From Prionace glauca (Eukaryota; Chordata; Chondrichthyes; Carcharhiniformes; Carcharhinidae), in contig CM075760.1 in NCBI GenBank assembly GCA_037974335.1, positions 32,745,609-32,809,608 on the forward strand: a stretch of DNA of 64,000 bases, read 5' to 3'. Positions 21,821 through 33,256 of this stretch are shown one piece after another. The position numbers and the translations under genes were made by a program. Every line of letters starts with the position of its first letter. Positions within the stretch are counted from its first letter, which is position 1. The notes under the pieces were generated by a model that worked only from the letters and a program-made list of their open reading frames with translations, did not search any database and was not told the DNA's origin.

Positions 21821-22830
21821 AGAAGATAGAACATAGAACATTACAGCACAAACAGGCCCTTCGGCCCTCGAGTTGCGCCGATCACATCAACCCCACCAAT
21901 CTATAGACCTATCTATAACCCCCAATCCCATTAAACCCCATATACTTATCCAGAAGTCTTTTAAAAGACCCCAGCGAGTTCGCCTCCACCACCGATGACG
22001 GCAGCCGATTCCATTCACTCACCACCCTCTGAGTGAAAAACATACCCCTAACATCACCTCTGTACTTCCCTCCCCGCACCTTAAATCTGTGTCCTCTCGT
22101 AGCGACCATTTCAACCCGGGGAAATAGCCTCTGAGAGTCCACCCTATCTATTCCTCTCAACATTTTATAAACTTCTATCAGGTCGCCTCTCAACCTTCGC
22201 CTCTCTAGGGAAAAGAGTCCCAGCTCCCTCAACCTATCTTCATAAGGCAAGCCTCCCAGTCCAGGCAACATCCTTGTAAATCTCCTCTGCACCCTTTCAA
22301 TAGCTTCTACGCCTTTCCTATAGTGAGGCGACCAGAACTACGCACAGTACTCCAAATGAGGCCTGACAAGGGTCCTGTAAAGTTGCAGCATTACCTCCCG
22401 ACTCCTAAACTCAATCCCTCGATTAATGAAGGCCAGTACACCATACGCCTTCTTGACCACCTCCTCCACCTGCGAGGCCGATTTAAGAGTCCTGTGGACC
22501 CGGACCCCGAGATCCTTCTGCTCTTCAACGCTACTAAGACTCCTGCCCTTGATAGTGTACTCGTTCATCCCGTTGGTTCTGCCGAAATGGACGACTACAC
22601 ATTTATCCGCGTTGAAGTCCATCTGCCACTTCTCCGCCCATTCCTGCATCCTATCTATGTCCTGATGCAACTTTTGACATCCTTCCAGACCATCCACAAC
22701 ACCACCGACCTTCGTGTCATCAGCGAACTTGCTAACCCATCCCTCCACTTCCTCATCCAGGTCATTTATGAAAATGACAAACAGCAAGGGTCCCAGAACA
22801 GATCCCTGGGGCACCCCACTGGTGACTGAC
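21821..22830 (-). mobile_element. CR1-like LINE, 5'-truncated, family beta
   Basis: On the minus strand this encodes the C-terminal half of a CR1-clade reverse transcriptase: SGVPQGSVLGPLLFVIFIND, the catalytic-motif region KFADDTK, then RPHLEYCAQFWSPH, RRRLRGDLIEVYK and the usual end FFTQRVVSEWNRLPSS. The frame breaks once, near 22300-22340. It ends in a TTCTATG-type tail at about 21821. It was inserted into the right arm of the inverted duplication between sequences matching 13230-13260, so it is younger than that duplication. Confidence 0.92.
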
Positions 22831-23226
22831 ACGTTTCAGAAAATTGAACTATTTAAATAACAAGTAAATATTAGTAATGTTAAACAAAAATCCCAATCTA
22901 CTTTGTTAAAGTTTCTCTTTATTTATCTGACCTTTAATCTGTCACGCTAAGTGATTTCTTTCTCAATGTCTTCCACTTCTTTTTCAATAATTTCCTCATT
23001 TTCTGTCCACTTCTCTAGGAAGATTCAACTTTTCTAATTCCAATTGCTGCTCACTCATTCCGGCTTCCGTGTCCCTTCTCCCTTCTCCATCTCTGTTTTC
23101 ATCTACCTTCATTTCTGACGGAATGTTAATCAGTAGATTCTATATTTTATTTCGTTTGTTAATGGGCTTTTTATTATAATTCCACCACTCTACCGATACT
23201 CCAGGACGTCTCTCGCAGTCGGTGCA

Positions 23227-23265
23227 GGTTTTTGTATGGGATCTCTCTGTGTTTGTTACACTGTG
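23227..23265 (-). other. V recombination signal of V5c (23-bp spacer)
   Basis: Heptamer CACAGTG (23259-23265), spacer 23236-23258, nonamer ACAAAAACC (23227-23235). Confidence 0.95.
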
Positions 23266-23598
23266 CCTCACGGCACAGAGATAGGTGGCGGTGTCTGTAA
23301 CTCCGGCGTCTCTCACAGTCAGGGCACTGAATTTGTTGCCTCCGCCGATTGAGGCAGTGATCCTCTGGCTTTCATCGGATTCTCTTGTGGCCGTCACCAG
23401 ATACTGCGGTGACTGATTCGGGGACTGTCTGTACCAATGCAAGATGCTAAAAGCAGTGGTCGTGGTACAGTTCATGGATACGGTTCCCCCTTCATTCACA
23501 ACCATCCGCCGAGGAAGCTGCGTCACCTCATCTGCTCCAGTCACCCCAGTGCAGGTCAGAGTGAAAAACAGCAAAGAGAATCTGTAAATTCGGAGCAT
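23266..23598 (-). CDS. T-cell receptor V segment, family V5 (copy c), apparently single-exon, inverted
   Basis: The minus-strand frame runs from MLRIYRFSLLFFTLTCTGVT directly into the domain, the same 333-bp length as V5b. First Cys in VSMNCTTTT, Trp in LHWYRQ, second Cys in DTATYLCAVR. The upstream in-frame ATG at 23631 is less likely the start, because the signal peptide and its duplicate begin at 23598. The preserved frame across the leader-domain junction, despite about 15% divergence from V5b, argues that the leader is real and unsplit. Likely functional. Confidence 0.87.
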
Positions 23599-24239
23599 TT
23601 TACAGATCATATGAAACTTCTGCTGAAACAATTGTCCAGGGAGTTCAGTGTAGAATTAGAATATGGATCTCATCACAAGAATTAATAAGGATTCACAAAC
23701 GCGCTCCAATTACAGTTGAGGCGTCCCTCTGTCGACCTGATGAACGAAACTGAGACTCGCTCGTGGATATCGATTCTACTGGAATCTGACATAGAGAACT
23801 GAAGCCGGAATAAATAAACCCCATCAGTAACCCCATGTTTCCGGTTACAAATCTCGTCCCACGTATCTACCTAGGAAACCATTTCGTCCGATCAGAATAC
23901 TGACTGAACCCAGCTCAGGGTGAATCCATTCACTGGTAGCCAGCTCACCAACTACTAACCCCACAGAACCACCCCGGACACAGGGAAATGCAGTGAGAAC
24001 CTCCCGAGACACGGCAGGCAGCAAAATATACAGGATGAAGTTTGGAAATTTTGTCTTCAAATATCCAACTCCCCCTTATGCAGAGTGACAATGCGGCATT
24101 TGGGTTGTTTGGGGACTATTCCTGACGGGGAACTGTGAACCAAACACATTTCACATTGACTTTCATTATATAAACATGGTTTAAAACTGAACTAAATATT
24201 CAGTCTGTCTGATCTATTTCCGTTCGGACATTTATTTTT

Positions 24240-24562
24240 CAGATCTGAGTCATGGCGATTCTATCACTCAGTCACTATCCTCAGAATTAGAGGCGGAAGG
24301 AGAAACAGTGACTTTATTTGTACTTATAATGTAACAATAAGCACGTACAATTTATACCGGTACCGGCAACATCCAGATACAAAGCCCCTGTTTATATTGA
24401 GGAAAAACTCGATATTTGGTAAAGGTATATCCGTTTCTTTGGAGAGTTTCAGGTACCGAGTAAATTCATCATTTTGACGATCTTGGGTATGTAGCTGATT
24501 GACGCTGTGCTATCGCTGGGACTCACAGTGATGGAAAGCAGTCTGACTGTTGTACAAAGACA
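24240..24562 (+). pseudogene. V-segment pseudogene, family V7 (copy b) with intact heptamer
   Basis: Inverted homologue of psi-V7a. Framework pieces such as GGEGETVTL-like bases and TACCGGCAACATCCAGAT (YRQHPD) are recognisable, but the frame is broken repeatedly and both Cys positions are lost or shifted. The recombination signal is good: CACAGTG (24524-24530), 23-bp spacer, nonamer ACAAAGACA (24554-24562). Confidence 0.75.
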
Positions 24563-24958
24563 GCATTTAAATATAGTTGAACCCTGTTTGCTGCGGGTTG
24601 CACAACATCGCGGGAAGATGCAACAGCAATGTGACTGTCAGCAATACACAAGAGGTCTCATTAACCTGGGATCAACACAAGTTTCCTGGTACGTCAGCCA
24701 TTATGTCTCTATGAGTCTGTGAGATCTCTCAGTAGTGAGCTGGCTGATATTGAAAGAAAACAACTCGAGCTGGGCTCTTTCAGCATCTCGATAGGGAAAC
24801 GGGTGCACTTTTCCAGATGGGGTTGCAGGAATGAAACCCTTCTCTGTAAATTAGCAGCTGCAAATCCTGGGTTACTCATAGCAACACAAACGTTCCAGCA
24901 TTAAGGAAACATTCTGAAGTTTATTGGGGGAATTCTATTCTCAATATATATTTTAAAG

Positions 24959-25990
24959 GTAGTAAGAAGTCTCTCAACACCAGTGGAGAGGCATTGCAGA
25001 CACTACAACAACGAATGTACTGTGTGCAGTTTTGGGCGCCGCACCTGCGCAAGGATATTTTGGCCCTGGAGGGAGTGCAGAGGAGGTTTACTAGGCTGAT
25101 ACCAGAGTTGAGGGGATTGAGCTATGAGGAGAAGCTGAATAAACTAGGCTTGTACTCGTTAGAGTTTAGAAGAATGAGGGGAGATCTCATTGAGACGTCT
25201 AAGATGATGAATGGGATGGATAGGATAGAGGTGGAGAGACTCTTCCCGCTCAAAAAAGACAGTAGGACTAGGGGGCACAGCCTCAAGATAAAGGGGGGGC
25301 GGTTTAGAACAGAGTTGAGGAGGAACTTCTTCACTCAAAGGGTGGTGAATCTCTGGAATTCTATGCCCGTTGAAGTGGTGGAGGCTGCCTCGCTAAATAT
25401 TTTTAAGAAACGGGTTGATGGGTTTTTGATAAGAGAAGGGATTAAGGGTTATGGGGAGAGGGCGGGAAGGTGGAGCTGAGCCACGACAGATCAGCCATGA
25501 TCTTATTGAATGGCGGGGTAGGCTCGAAGGGCCAGATGGCCTACTCCTGCTCCTATTTCTTATGTTCTTATGAATGAACACCGCTCGACAATCACCAGGT
25601 AGGAGTGTTCCCTTCCTGTTGGTGAACACTTCAGCAGTCACGGGCATTCAGCCCCTGATTTCTGGTAAGCGTTCTCCAAGGTGGCCTCCACGACACACGA
25701 CATCATAGAATCGCTGAGCAGAAACTGACAGCCAAATTCCGCACACATGAGGACTCAACCGGGATCTTGGTCCATGTCATACTATCTGTAACTCCCACGA
25801 CTTGCCTGGGCTTGCAAAATCTCACCGACTATCCTGTCTGGAGACAATACACACCTCTTTAACTTGTGTTTGGCCCTCTCTCCACTCCCACTGCCTGTAA
25901 CTTTAAGACTTGATTACATGTGAAGATCGCATTCCAACCATTATCTTGTAAATTGAGTTTGTGTCTGTATATGACCTGTTTCTCCACATC
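24959..25990 (+). mobile_element. CR1-like LINE 3' end (family alpha) plus flanking repeat
   Basis: 25018-25575 is the 3' end of a CR1-like LINE. Its open frame (24994-25479) reads FWAPHLRKDILALEGVQRRF, EFRRMRGDLIETSKMM and NFFTQRVVNLWNSMPVEVVE, then a short 3' region ending TTATGTTCTTATG. At 24959-24990 and 25576-25990 it is flanked by fragments of another interspersed repeat (TTTCTGGTAAGCGTTCTCCA, GGAGACAATACACACCTCTT). The whole block interrupts the right arm of the inverted duplication. Confidence 0.85.
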
Positions 25991-26385
25991 GTATTTTAAA
26001 GGTCACAGTCACTTCCGTGTGAAATTTTCATGTTGTGTATACACTTTCTCTGAAGCAGCTAAACTCTCGGGTCAAATAAACCCAGAGAACAAGCCGTGAT
26101 AAAAAGACTTCAGAACCTGATGGGGATTGAGTTCATGAATACTCGACAGGCACGGAAACTGGATCAAAAGACAATTGCTAAACAAAAGAAAAATATAAGA
26201 AGATCAGCGAGCTCAATTGCGTTCAAATTAAGTAATATAATTCGTCAAATGTTCCTTTCCTCTTGTTGAGGTTGTATTCTGCAATGATGTTTCAGGAAGG
26301 CGCATGGAATTCTCTCTGAGGAAGGTAAATCTGTTCATCGGTGTGAGAGCTCCGTCTGGTGGCAGCTTGCTGGAACTCCTAGTCT

Positions 26386-26520
26386 GGGTTTTGTCCGGGA
26401 ACGGCTCAATCTCGACAGCAGTGGTCCAGAAATACACAGCCAACCTTTGAATTTTTAAAATAAATACTGAATGAAAATTTAACCATCTCTGGTTTGGCTT
26501 TATTCCGTTTTCCAATACGC
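26386..26520 (-). pseudogene. V-segment relic, family V6 (copy b)
   Basis: On the minus strand GTTGGCTGTGTATTTCTGG matches the framework 3 end of psi-V6a and is followed by GAGCCGTTCCCGGACAAAAC. A nonamer-like ACAAAACCC sits at 26386-26394. Little else of the V exon is recognisable. Confidence 0.5.
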
Positions 26521-26529
26521 ATCAACTCC

Positions 26530-27499
26530 GCTCCATTTTCCCTATTATACGGTTTCCCCCTTTCCCAGACAGGCATGTCCTCCCAGTCATGTGTGGGATG
26601 TGGTTGAACTCAAGGGCGTTCAATGGAAGAGTCGCTCCGCCACCCAGTGGCCAATCTGTGTAAAGACACCTTCATCTCTGCCTTTTTTATGATGGAACCC
26701 AGGGACTGAATGAGTGAAAAATGAGGAGAACCTCGGCGATTTCACTCATAAACCGGTCTGTTGCTGACCGAGTTTCAGCTAAGTCTAAAAAGCGAAGGTT
26801 CTGCTTCATCAGAGGCCGATGCAGGGTAGTGTGTGGCAGAAGACAGTTTCCTTTACACTGCCCCTTATAAACACTATCAGAGCCGCTGCAGCATGGATTA
26901 ACAGGGTGAATCTCTCTATATTTCGTCCGATGAAATACTTACAAGGCAGGCATGCCACAACTAGATAGAGAACGTATACAGAGCAGAGGCGCAAACCATG
27001 AGGTGAAACCAAGAGACTGGGGTGTATTTCGCATAAGCACATTCTAGATTATAAATTTTCAAATTATGACGACTGTTATGGGATAATTTGAGATGACCAA
27101 TACTGTCTTTAACTACAGACAAAACTCACGAGGCAGATATCTCTGTGTAAGGAAGAAACATTTATTTAAAACAAAAACACAAAAAGCAGCTGCTTGAAGA
27201 TGACCAGAAGGTTAATGTGGTTCTGGAGCAGAGCGGCAGAACCTTTCCGATGCATCTAACGTGTACCATCAATAACAGGTCAATTATAGATTTTCGTACC
27301 GATCATTTCGGCCTCATATTAGTTTAAACATCAATTACGTTCAGTTAACATATATCAATAATAATTCCTGACAAGTTGTTCAGCCAATCGCATTTTACAA
27401 CACAGCATAATGATATCTCATTCATCTACTTAAACCGGAGGCTGACTCATCTGTAATCAGTATCTGGGAGAATCAGGAAGATGAGATAGAGTGATAAAG
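26530..27499. other. Intergenic; no gene seen
   Basis: No V segment, repeat family or domain is recognised. The 77-codon minus-strand frame at 26809-27042 is without features. This is where the V cluster appears to end within the window. Confidence 0.5.
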
Positions 27500-28330
27500 T
27501 CACAGAGGTTTACAGCACGGAAGCAGGTCTTTTGGCCCAACTTGTCCATGCCGCCCTTTTTTAACTTGTAAGCTACTCCCAATTGCTCGCATTTGGCCCA
27601 CATTCCTCGATAGTCATCTTACTCGTGTAACTGTCTAAGCGGTTTTTAAAAGACAAAATCATACCTGCCTCTACTACTACCTCTGGCAGCTTGTTCCAGA
27701 AATTCACGACCCTTTGTGTGAAAAGTTATGTAGATTTGGATCCTTTTGTATCACTCCTCTCTCACCTTAAACCTATGCCCTCTAGTATTAGACTCTCCTA
27801 CAGTTGGGAAAAGATATTGACTATCTAGCTGATCTATACCTCACATTATTTTATAGACCTCGATAAGTTAACTCCTCGGCCTCTTACGCTCCAGAAAGAA
27901 AAAGCCCCAGTCTATCCAACCACTCCTTATAACTCAAACCATCAAGTCCCGGGAGCATCCTAATAAATCTTTTCTGCACTCTTTCTGGTTTAATAATATC
28001 CGTTCTACAATAGGGTGACCAGAACTATACACAGTATGTCAGTGTCTTGTACAACTCCTGTATTCAGTGTTCTGACCAATGAAACTAAGCATGTCGGATG
28101 CCTTCTTCACCATCATAAGAACATAAGAACATAAGAAATAGGAGCAGGAGCAGGCCATCTGGCCCTTCGAGCCTGCCCCGCCATTCAATAAGATCATGTC
28201 CATCTGTGACTCCGCTTTCAATGAACTCTGACCATGTACCCCAAGATCTCGATGTCTTGTAACTTTCCTAAACGCCCTACAACCTTGGCGCTCTCGTGAT
28301 TCGTGTTCGGCCCTTGCAGGTTCACAGGCT
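27500..28330 (-). mobile_element. Old CR1-like LINE 3' half with nested younger LINE tail
   Basis: GTCACAGAGGTTTACAGCAC through CTCCTTATAACTCAAACC and on to CCAAGATCTCGATGTCTTG is the reverse complement of a CR1-like LINE 3' end, with many changes. At 28114-28198 it is interrupted by a tail of the family alpha type (CATAAGAACATAAGAAATAG). The host repeat resumes directly afterwards with ATCTGTGACTCCGCTTTC. Confidence 0.8.
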
Positions 28331-28779
28331 GGTTTCGATATGTTAAAAATTAATGTTTTTGATAAGCAATCCTGAATTACTTCCTGGTCGAAAGCATCAC
28401 TGTCAGCATCAGTGGAGTGAGGTTTGCTTCTGAACTGGAAATGTCACATGGGCAACAGGCTGAGAACAAACACAGATAGTGAAAGGAAGTGATAGATGCA
28501 GACAGTTACTCGAGAAATTTAACCTGAGTACCAGAAGCTATGAGGCATCATAAGGGCCATTCTATTACATTCAATTTTGCTGCATCTCATTGCATTCAAA
28601 GAACAGTGTTAGTATCAATCTGTGATAAACCATTTTGGGGTAAATCTGAACAACATTAACTTACCACCGTCAATGGACTGCGGGTTCCAGCCCCACGTTG
28701 GGTGCTATTATTTTTACACTTTGCTGCTTTTCTGGGAGAACTCTAGTTCTCCATTCTCCGGTAGTGTCGCCATTACAGT
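28331..28779. other. Intergenic; diverged inverted repeat partner only
   Basis: TTGCTTCTGAACTGGAAATG (about 28425-28450) recurs inverted near 29790-29815. No gene is recognised. Confidence 0.45.
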
Positions 28780-29535
28780 AAATCCCATGGTGCTCGGTGA
28801 ATGGCAGAACCATAAAGAGTATTGATAGGCAGAGGGACCTGGGTTTACATGTACCACGATCACTGAAAGTGACAACGCAGGTGGAGAAAGTAGTCAAGAA
28901 GACAAACAGCATGCTTGCTTTCATCAGCCAGAGCACTGATTTTAAAAATTGGCAAGTTATGTTGCAAATTTTTACTACCTCAGTTCAGCCACGCTTGGAA
29001 TATAGTGTTCAATTCTGGTCGTCACACTACCAGAAGGATGTGGGGGCTTTGGAGAGGGTACAGAAAAGATTAACCAGGATGTTGCCTGGTATGGAAGGCG
29101 TTATCTATGAGACGTTGGAGAAATTTGGTTTGTTCTCATCGGACAGACGGAGATTGAGGGGCGACCTGATAGCAGTCTACACAATTATGAAGGGCAAGAA
29201 CAGAGTGGATAGTCAGAAGCTTTTTTCCCAGGGTGGAAAAGCCAATTACTGGGGGACATAGGTTTAAAGTGCGAGGCCAAGGTTTAAAGGAGATGTATAA
29301 GGCCTTTTTTTGCTCAGAGGGTGGGGGGTGCCTGGAACTTTCCATCACGGGAGGCAGTGGACGCAGATACGATAGTGGCTTTTAAGGGGCATCTTGACAA
29401 CTACGTGAATAAGATGGGAATGAAGGGATATGGTCTCCGGAAGGATAGAGGGTTTTACTTCAGTCGGGCAAAGTCGGTGCAGGCTTGGAGGGCCGAAGGA
29501 CAAGTTTCTGCGCTGTATTTTTCTTTGTTGTTTGT
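28780..29535 (+). mobile_element. CR1-like LINE 3' end, degraded
   Basis: Frames at 28797-29261 and 29321-29560 give DRQRDLGLHVPRSLKVTTQV, RRRLRGDLIAVY and the C-terminal end of a CR1-like reverse transcriptase, with frame changes and no catalytic motif. The end is near 29535. Confidence 0.85.
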
Positions 29536-29880
29536 TAATCTCTCAGTTCCTGGTTTCTGAGTGAAAACTGCTTCCACCTCACTGGAGGTCACAGCGTTTC
29601 GATGTTAATAGAGTTAAAGGTTTTCTTGTCATTGAGCCCGAGATTTGGACCCAGATCTGAAATGTGTTTGGGTCAGTGGAAACAATAAGTCTATCCCATT
29701 AACAGCCAGGTTTTACCTTGGATCGCCGTCTCGATCCTTCGCACTTTGTCGCCGAGCACTGTTTTTTTTTGTTTCTGACATGTGACATTTCCACTTCAGA
29801 AGCAAATGAGTAAATCTCCCTCATACTGATTCCGAAAGACCTGGTGCTGACCAGGAAGTGACACAGAAACAAAAATTCTG

Positions 29881-29946
29881 TCCCTGACTGGAATCAAACC
29901 CGGGGCAGTGAATCCGCTGAATCCTAACCAATAGACCTACCAGGGC
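29881..29946 (-). tRNA. tRNA-Glu(UUC)-like sequence, probably a pseudogene
   Basis: On the minus strand the D-arm region GGTCTATTGGTTAGGATTC, anticodon loop with TTC, and a T-loop box GGGTTTGATTCC closely follow vertebrate tRNA-Glu. It is 66 nt rather than about 72: several bases are missing around the variable region, two T-stem pairs are broken, and the first acceptor pair is mismatched. It could also be the head of a SINE, but no SINE tail follows. Confidence 0.55.
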
Positions 29947-30829
29947 AGTTGATGTCAGCAACTCAAAATTCTAATTTATACACAATTCCTCTGCCTTTGA
30001 TTTTTATTTCAAACTTTTTATTCACCAAAAGCAAGTTTCTCCTTTAAAATGTCATCTTTAGAGCGAACACAAGTGACTGCTTCAGCCAATGACAACAGCG
30101 ATTCCTGTTCACTGGAACATAAAATGGGCAGTGAGGTGAAATAGTCCCGCAAGCTGCTCATGTGGCATTTCCAGTTTCCAAAACCCACCAAACTCATCAC
30201 TGTGGCCTCTGTAAAACTTACAAGGTAACACGCAACAGGCATTCATCACGGACAGCGACGGGCACAAGTCAGTAAGCACTTAATATCTGCTTATTAAACG
30301 GGACAATCAAGCTTTCCATACAGGTGAATATGTCTGAGGTGTATCAACCTGGAATATATTTTCCAATAAGCTCTCAGTTCAAGAGAGCATGCATATATTG
30401 TTCTAACTTTGCCAACAGGGCAATGGAATTTATTGGATAGATCGTCCAAAGGCCAGCATAGGCATACTGAGCTCAATGGTTTCCATTTGTGCTGTATCAT
30501 TCTGAAAAACAGTGAATATTCAGAATCAGGAAGAGACAGGACGCGAGAGGAAGTAGTGATTGTGCGACTGAAACCAGCCAGAGTCAGCACCATCAGGGAA
30601 GGGGAGAGAGAGGAGACAGTAAAAAGCTTCCAAATAATTGTGTAGTCCCACAGGAAAACTTTAAGAAATTTAAATATCAGATCATCAATTCGCAATAATT
30701 TGCGTCTTTTTAAATTAATTTATCTCAATAGCTAACGATGTTATTTTATATTCACTGTTTAAGGTTACAATGGCACTGCTGCTAACCATCATTCCTTGCG
30801 GATGGGAAAGTGCCCTATTCACTCCATAG
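29947..30829. other. Intergenic; no gene seen
   Basis: Short reading frames at 30018-30242 and 30294-30695 have no recognisable domain. Confidence 0.5.
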
Positions 30830-31160
30830 GAGGCCAGTGCGCAGGCGCAGTGCTGTATCGGGGCATGCGCAGTGTCACTTTGCTCGGAGCCCTGCGAGTG
30901 CGGGAGATGCTTCTTTCAACGGGTGAGAGTCGGTGGGGCGGAGGGAGGAATGGAGCCGGGAGCCGGGGTGGGGAGAGAACGGAGGCTTCATGAACACCCG
31001 CTGTAGGCCGCAAGGCCTGAATAAGAGCCTGCGGGTCCCGGGTTTGCAGCTCCGGGGATTTTATCCGGGATCCGGCCCAGTGCCGCGGCCGCCATCTTTG
31101 TTCAGCGCGGAGCACAGCGCATGCGCGGACAGCCAGTGGGCGGAGCTTCAGGATTTGGGT
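30830..31160 (+). promoter_or_regulatory. CpG-rich promoter upstream of the zinc-finger gene
   Basis: A GC- and CpG-rich block carries NRF1-type motifs (GCATGCGCAG at 30863-30872; the palindrome GCGCATGCGC at 31117-31126) and a YY1-type GCCGCCATCTTT at about 31089-31100. Candidate first-exon donors are GG/GTGAGA at about 30922 and 31159. This is the usual look of a TATA-less vertebrate housekeeping-type promoter and fits the downstream exons at 32577 and 33257 on the same strand. Confidence 0.65.
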
Positions 31161-31164
31161 GAGA

Positions 31165-31757
31165 GAATGTTTGAGTCATTGACCGACAGGGCGGGTTAAT
31201 GGATGCTGCCTTTCCCCAGGGGGAAGGTGCTGCAGGGGGAATGTTTGAGTCATTGACTAACAGGGCGGGTTAATGGATGCTGCCTTTCCCCAGGGGGAAG
31301 GTGCTGCAGGGGGAATGTTTCAGTCATTGACTGACAGGGCGGGTTAATGGATGCTCCCTTTCCCTCGGGGGAAGGTGCTGCAGGAGGAATGTTTGAGTCA
31401 TTGACTGACAGGGCGGGTTAATGGATGCTGCCTTTCCCGGGGGAAGGTGTTGCAGGGGGAATGTTTGAGTCATTGACTGACAGTGCGGGTTAATGGATGC
31501 TCCCTTTCCCCAGGGGGAAGGTGCTGCAGGGGGAATGTTTGAGTCATTGACTGACAGGGCGGGTTAATGGATGCTGCCTTTCCCGGGGGAAGGTGCTGCA
31601 GGGGGAAAGTTTGAGTCATTGACTGACAGGGCGGGTTAAGGGATGCTCCCTTTCCCCAGGGGGGAGGTGCTGCAGGGGGAATGTTTGAGTCATTGACTGA
31701 CAGGGTGGGTTAATGGATGCTCCCTTTCCTGGGGGAAGGTGCTGCAGGGGGAATGTG
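31165..31757 (+). repeat. Minisatellite, 72-74 bp unit, about 8 copies
   Basis: Unit starts recur at about 31167, 31241, 31315, 31389, 31461, 31535, 31607 and 31681. All but one copy carry TTTGAGTCATTGACTGACAG or a one-base variant, that is, a TGAGTCA (AP-1 consensus) motif. The array lies just downstream of the CpG-rich promoter. Confidence 0.92.
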
Positions 31758-31779
31758 CGGCCATTTGAGTACAGAAGAA

Positions 31780-32345
31780 AAACATTATCAGAATTAGGAG
31801 CAGGAAGAGGCCATTCAATCCATCAAGGTTGCTTTGCGAATCAATAAACTCATGGCTCATCTGATCAAGAAAATGCTGGAAAATCTCTGGTGTGACAACA
31901 TCTGTGGAGAGACTAGAGCTAAAGTTTCAAGTCTGGATGATCCTTTGTCAGAGCTCATCTGGTCATTATCATAAGTCAATTTTCCTCCAGCCTCCCTAAC
32001 CCTTAACTCCCTTGTAGGTGAAATGGTGAGAACATAGCCTTAAATACATGCAATGACCAGTCTCCACTGCCCACTGGGGCAGAGAATTCCATGGGCTACT
32101 GGCCATCTGAGAAATGCAATTGCTCCTCGTTTCTGTCTCTTTTTTAAAACTGTCCCAGCAATTTTTGATTACCTGTTGAAGGGAAACATCCTTTCAGCAC
32201 TTACCCTGTCAAGCACCCTCAGAATCGTATATGCTTCAGTAAGATCTCCTCTCATTTATCTAAAATCCAATGAGTACAGACACATTGTGTCAACCTTTCC
32301 TTCATAAACAAATTCCTTTATGCCAGGAATTATCTTAGAGGATCT
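31780..32345 (-). mobile_element. Old CR1-like LINE 3' end with a nested repeat
   Basis: ATCAGAATTAGGAGCAGGAA starts the reverse-complemented LINE tail. GAAAATGCTGGAAAATCTC to TTTGTCAGAGCT (about 31867-31958) is another short repeat nested inside, after which the LINE 3' region continues to about 32345. Confidence 0.65.
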
Positions 32346-32576
32346 TGTCTGAACTGCAACCAATGTCAGCATTTCAATCTAAAATAATCCTATGCTTGGA
32401 AACAGGAGGAAAGGATGTTATGAATTTATATTCTAGACTAACTAATGGATTTTGGAAACTCCTTTTTACGGTTAGAAGGGGAGGATTTATACACAGCAAT
32501 CTCAAACCAAGAAAAATGTTTATCTCTTAATCTCTAACCACCGTTGACACATAACTTTTGTAATCTCCTTTCACAG

Positions 32577-32693
32577 GAAATTAGAAGATTTGAAGACTCC
32601 AATTGTTCTCTGACTCCAGTGCTTCTGGCATCTTTCCAGCTGCAGGGTCCAGCAGGAGGTTTTAAATTTGAAAACAGTGAAATTGTTCCAGAG
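32577..32693 (+). other. Possible 5' exon of the zinc-finger gene
   Basis: A 117-bp stretch is bounded by a good acceptor (TCCTTTCACAG) and a strong donor (GAG/GTGAGT). It would splice to the acceptor CTTTTACAG at 33256 in front of the finger exon. It is open in more than one frame; coding status is unknown. Confidence 0.4.
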
Positions 32694-32759
32694 GTGAGTA
32701 TTATTGTGCATTCATCTATAGTTTAAAGTTTTTAGTGCTTTGTTCCGTTGTCTGAGGGA

Positions 32760-32925
32760 GGTTTCATGGCTCCGAGGCTGGTGTGATTCACCAGTGAGTT
32801 CACATTGGGGAGACACTGTTCACCTGCATTGTGTGTGGGAAGGAATTCAATCAGTCATCCACCTGCTGAGACACCAGCGAGTTCACAAGTGGTTACAGGG
32901 GTTGGATTCTGCTGTTTTGCTGCTG
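32760..32925 (+). pseudogene. C2H2 zinc-finger relic in the intron
   Basis: Bases encode VHIGET, CIVCGKEFNQSS and LRHQRVHKW-like finger pieces in shifting frames, ending as the intact gene does (HQRVHK). A dead fragment of a neighbouring finger array. Confidence 0.7.
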
Positions 32926-33256
32926 TGAAATCACATTCAGGATTGAACCATGTTCATTCATCGAATCATTGATGCAGACTTGATGGGTTGAATAGTCTGC
33001 ACTGTAGGGGTTCCACAGATTCTTAAAATTCTGTCCGAATTGAACATAATTTCACTATTTCTGATTTCCATACATCTGGAGATAAATTCCACTCCTTTGT
33101 GAGCATTTTGATTGATTTGCTGGCTCGCAAAGATGTTTCAAATTCATTATTCACTCTAAGTCAGTGAGGAAAGAGTGTTCCACGGCAACTAGAATTGTCT
33201 GTTCTCAGTTTCTGAGCTGTATTGACAGTGGTGACATTTGTAAACTCCTTTTACAG

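Larger units (their letters stand above)
20170..26440 (-). repeat. Large inverted duplication, right arm (approximate limits)
   Basis: Reverse-complement partner of 10300-15650. It is lengthened by a LINE at 21821-22830 and by LINE/repeat sequence at about 24959-25990. Anchor matches include the V3b/Vx leaders, the 21230-21450 block (partner of 14270-14490), V5c/V5b, psi-V7b/psi-V7a and psi-V6b/psi-V6a. Confidence 0.8.

Noticed and set aside
26809-27042. Possible further V leader or exon on the minus strand
   Set aside because: No Cys/Trp framework, splice signal or recombination signal could be found.
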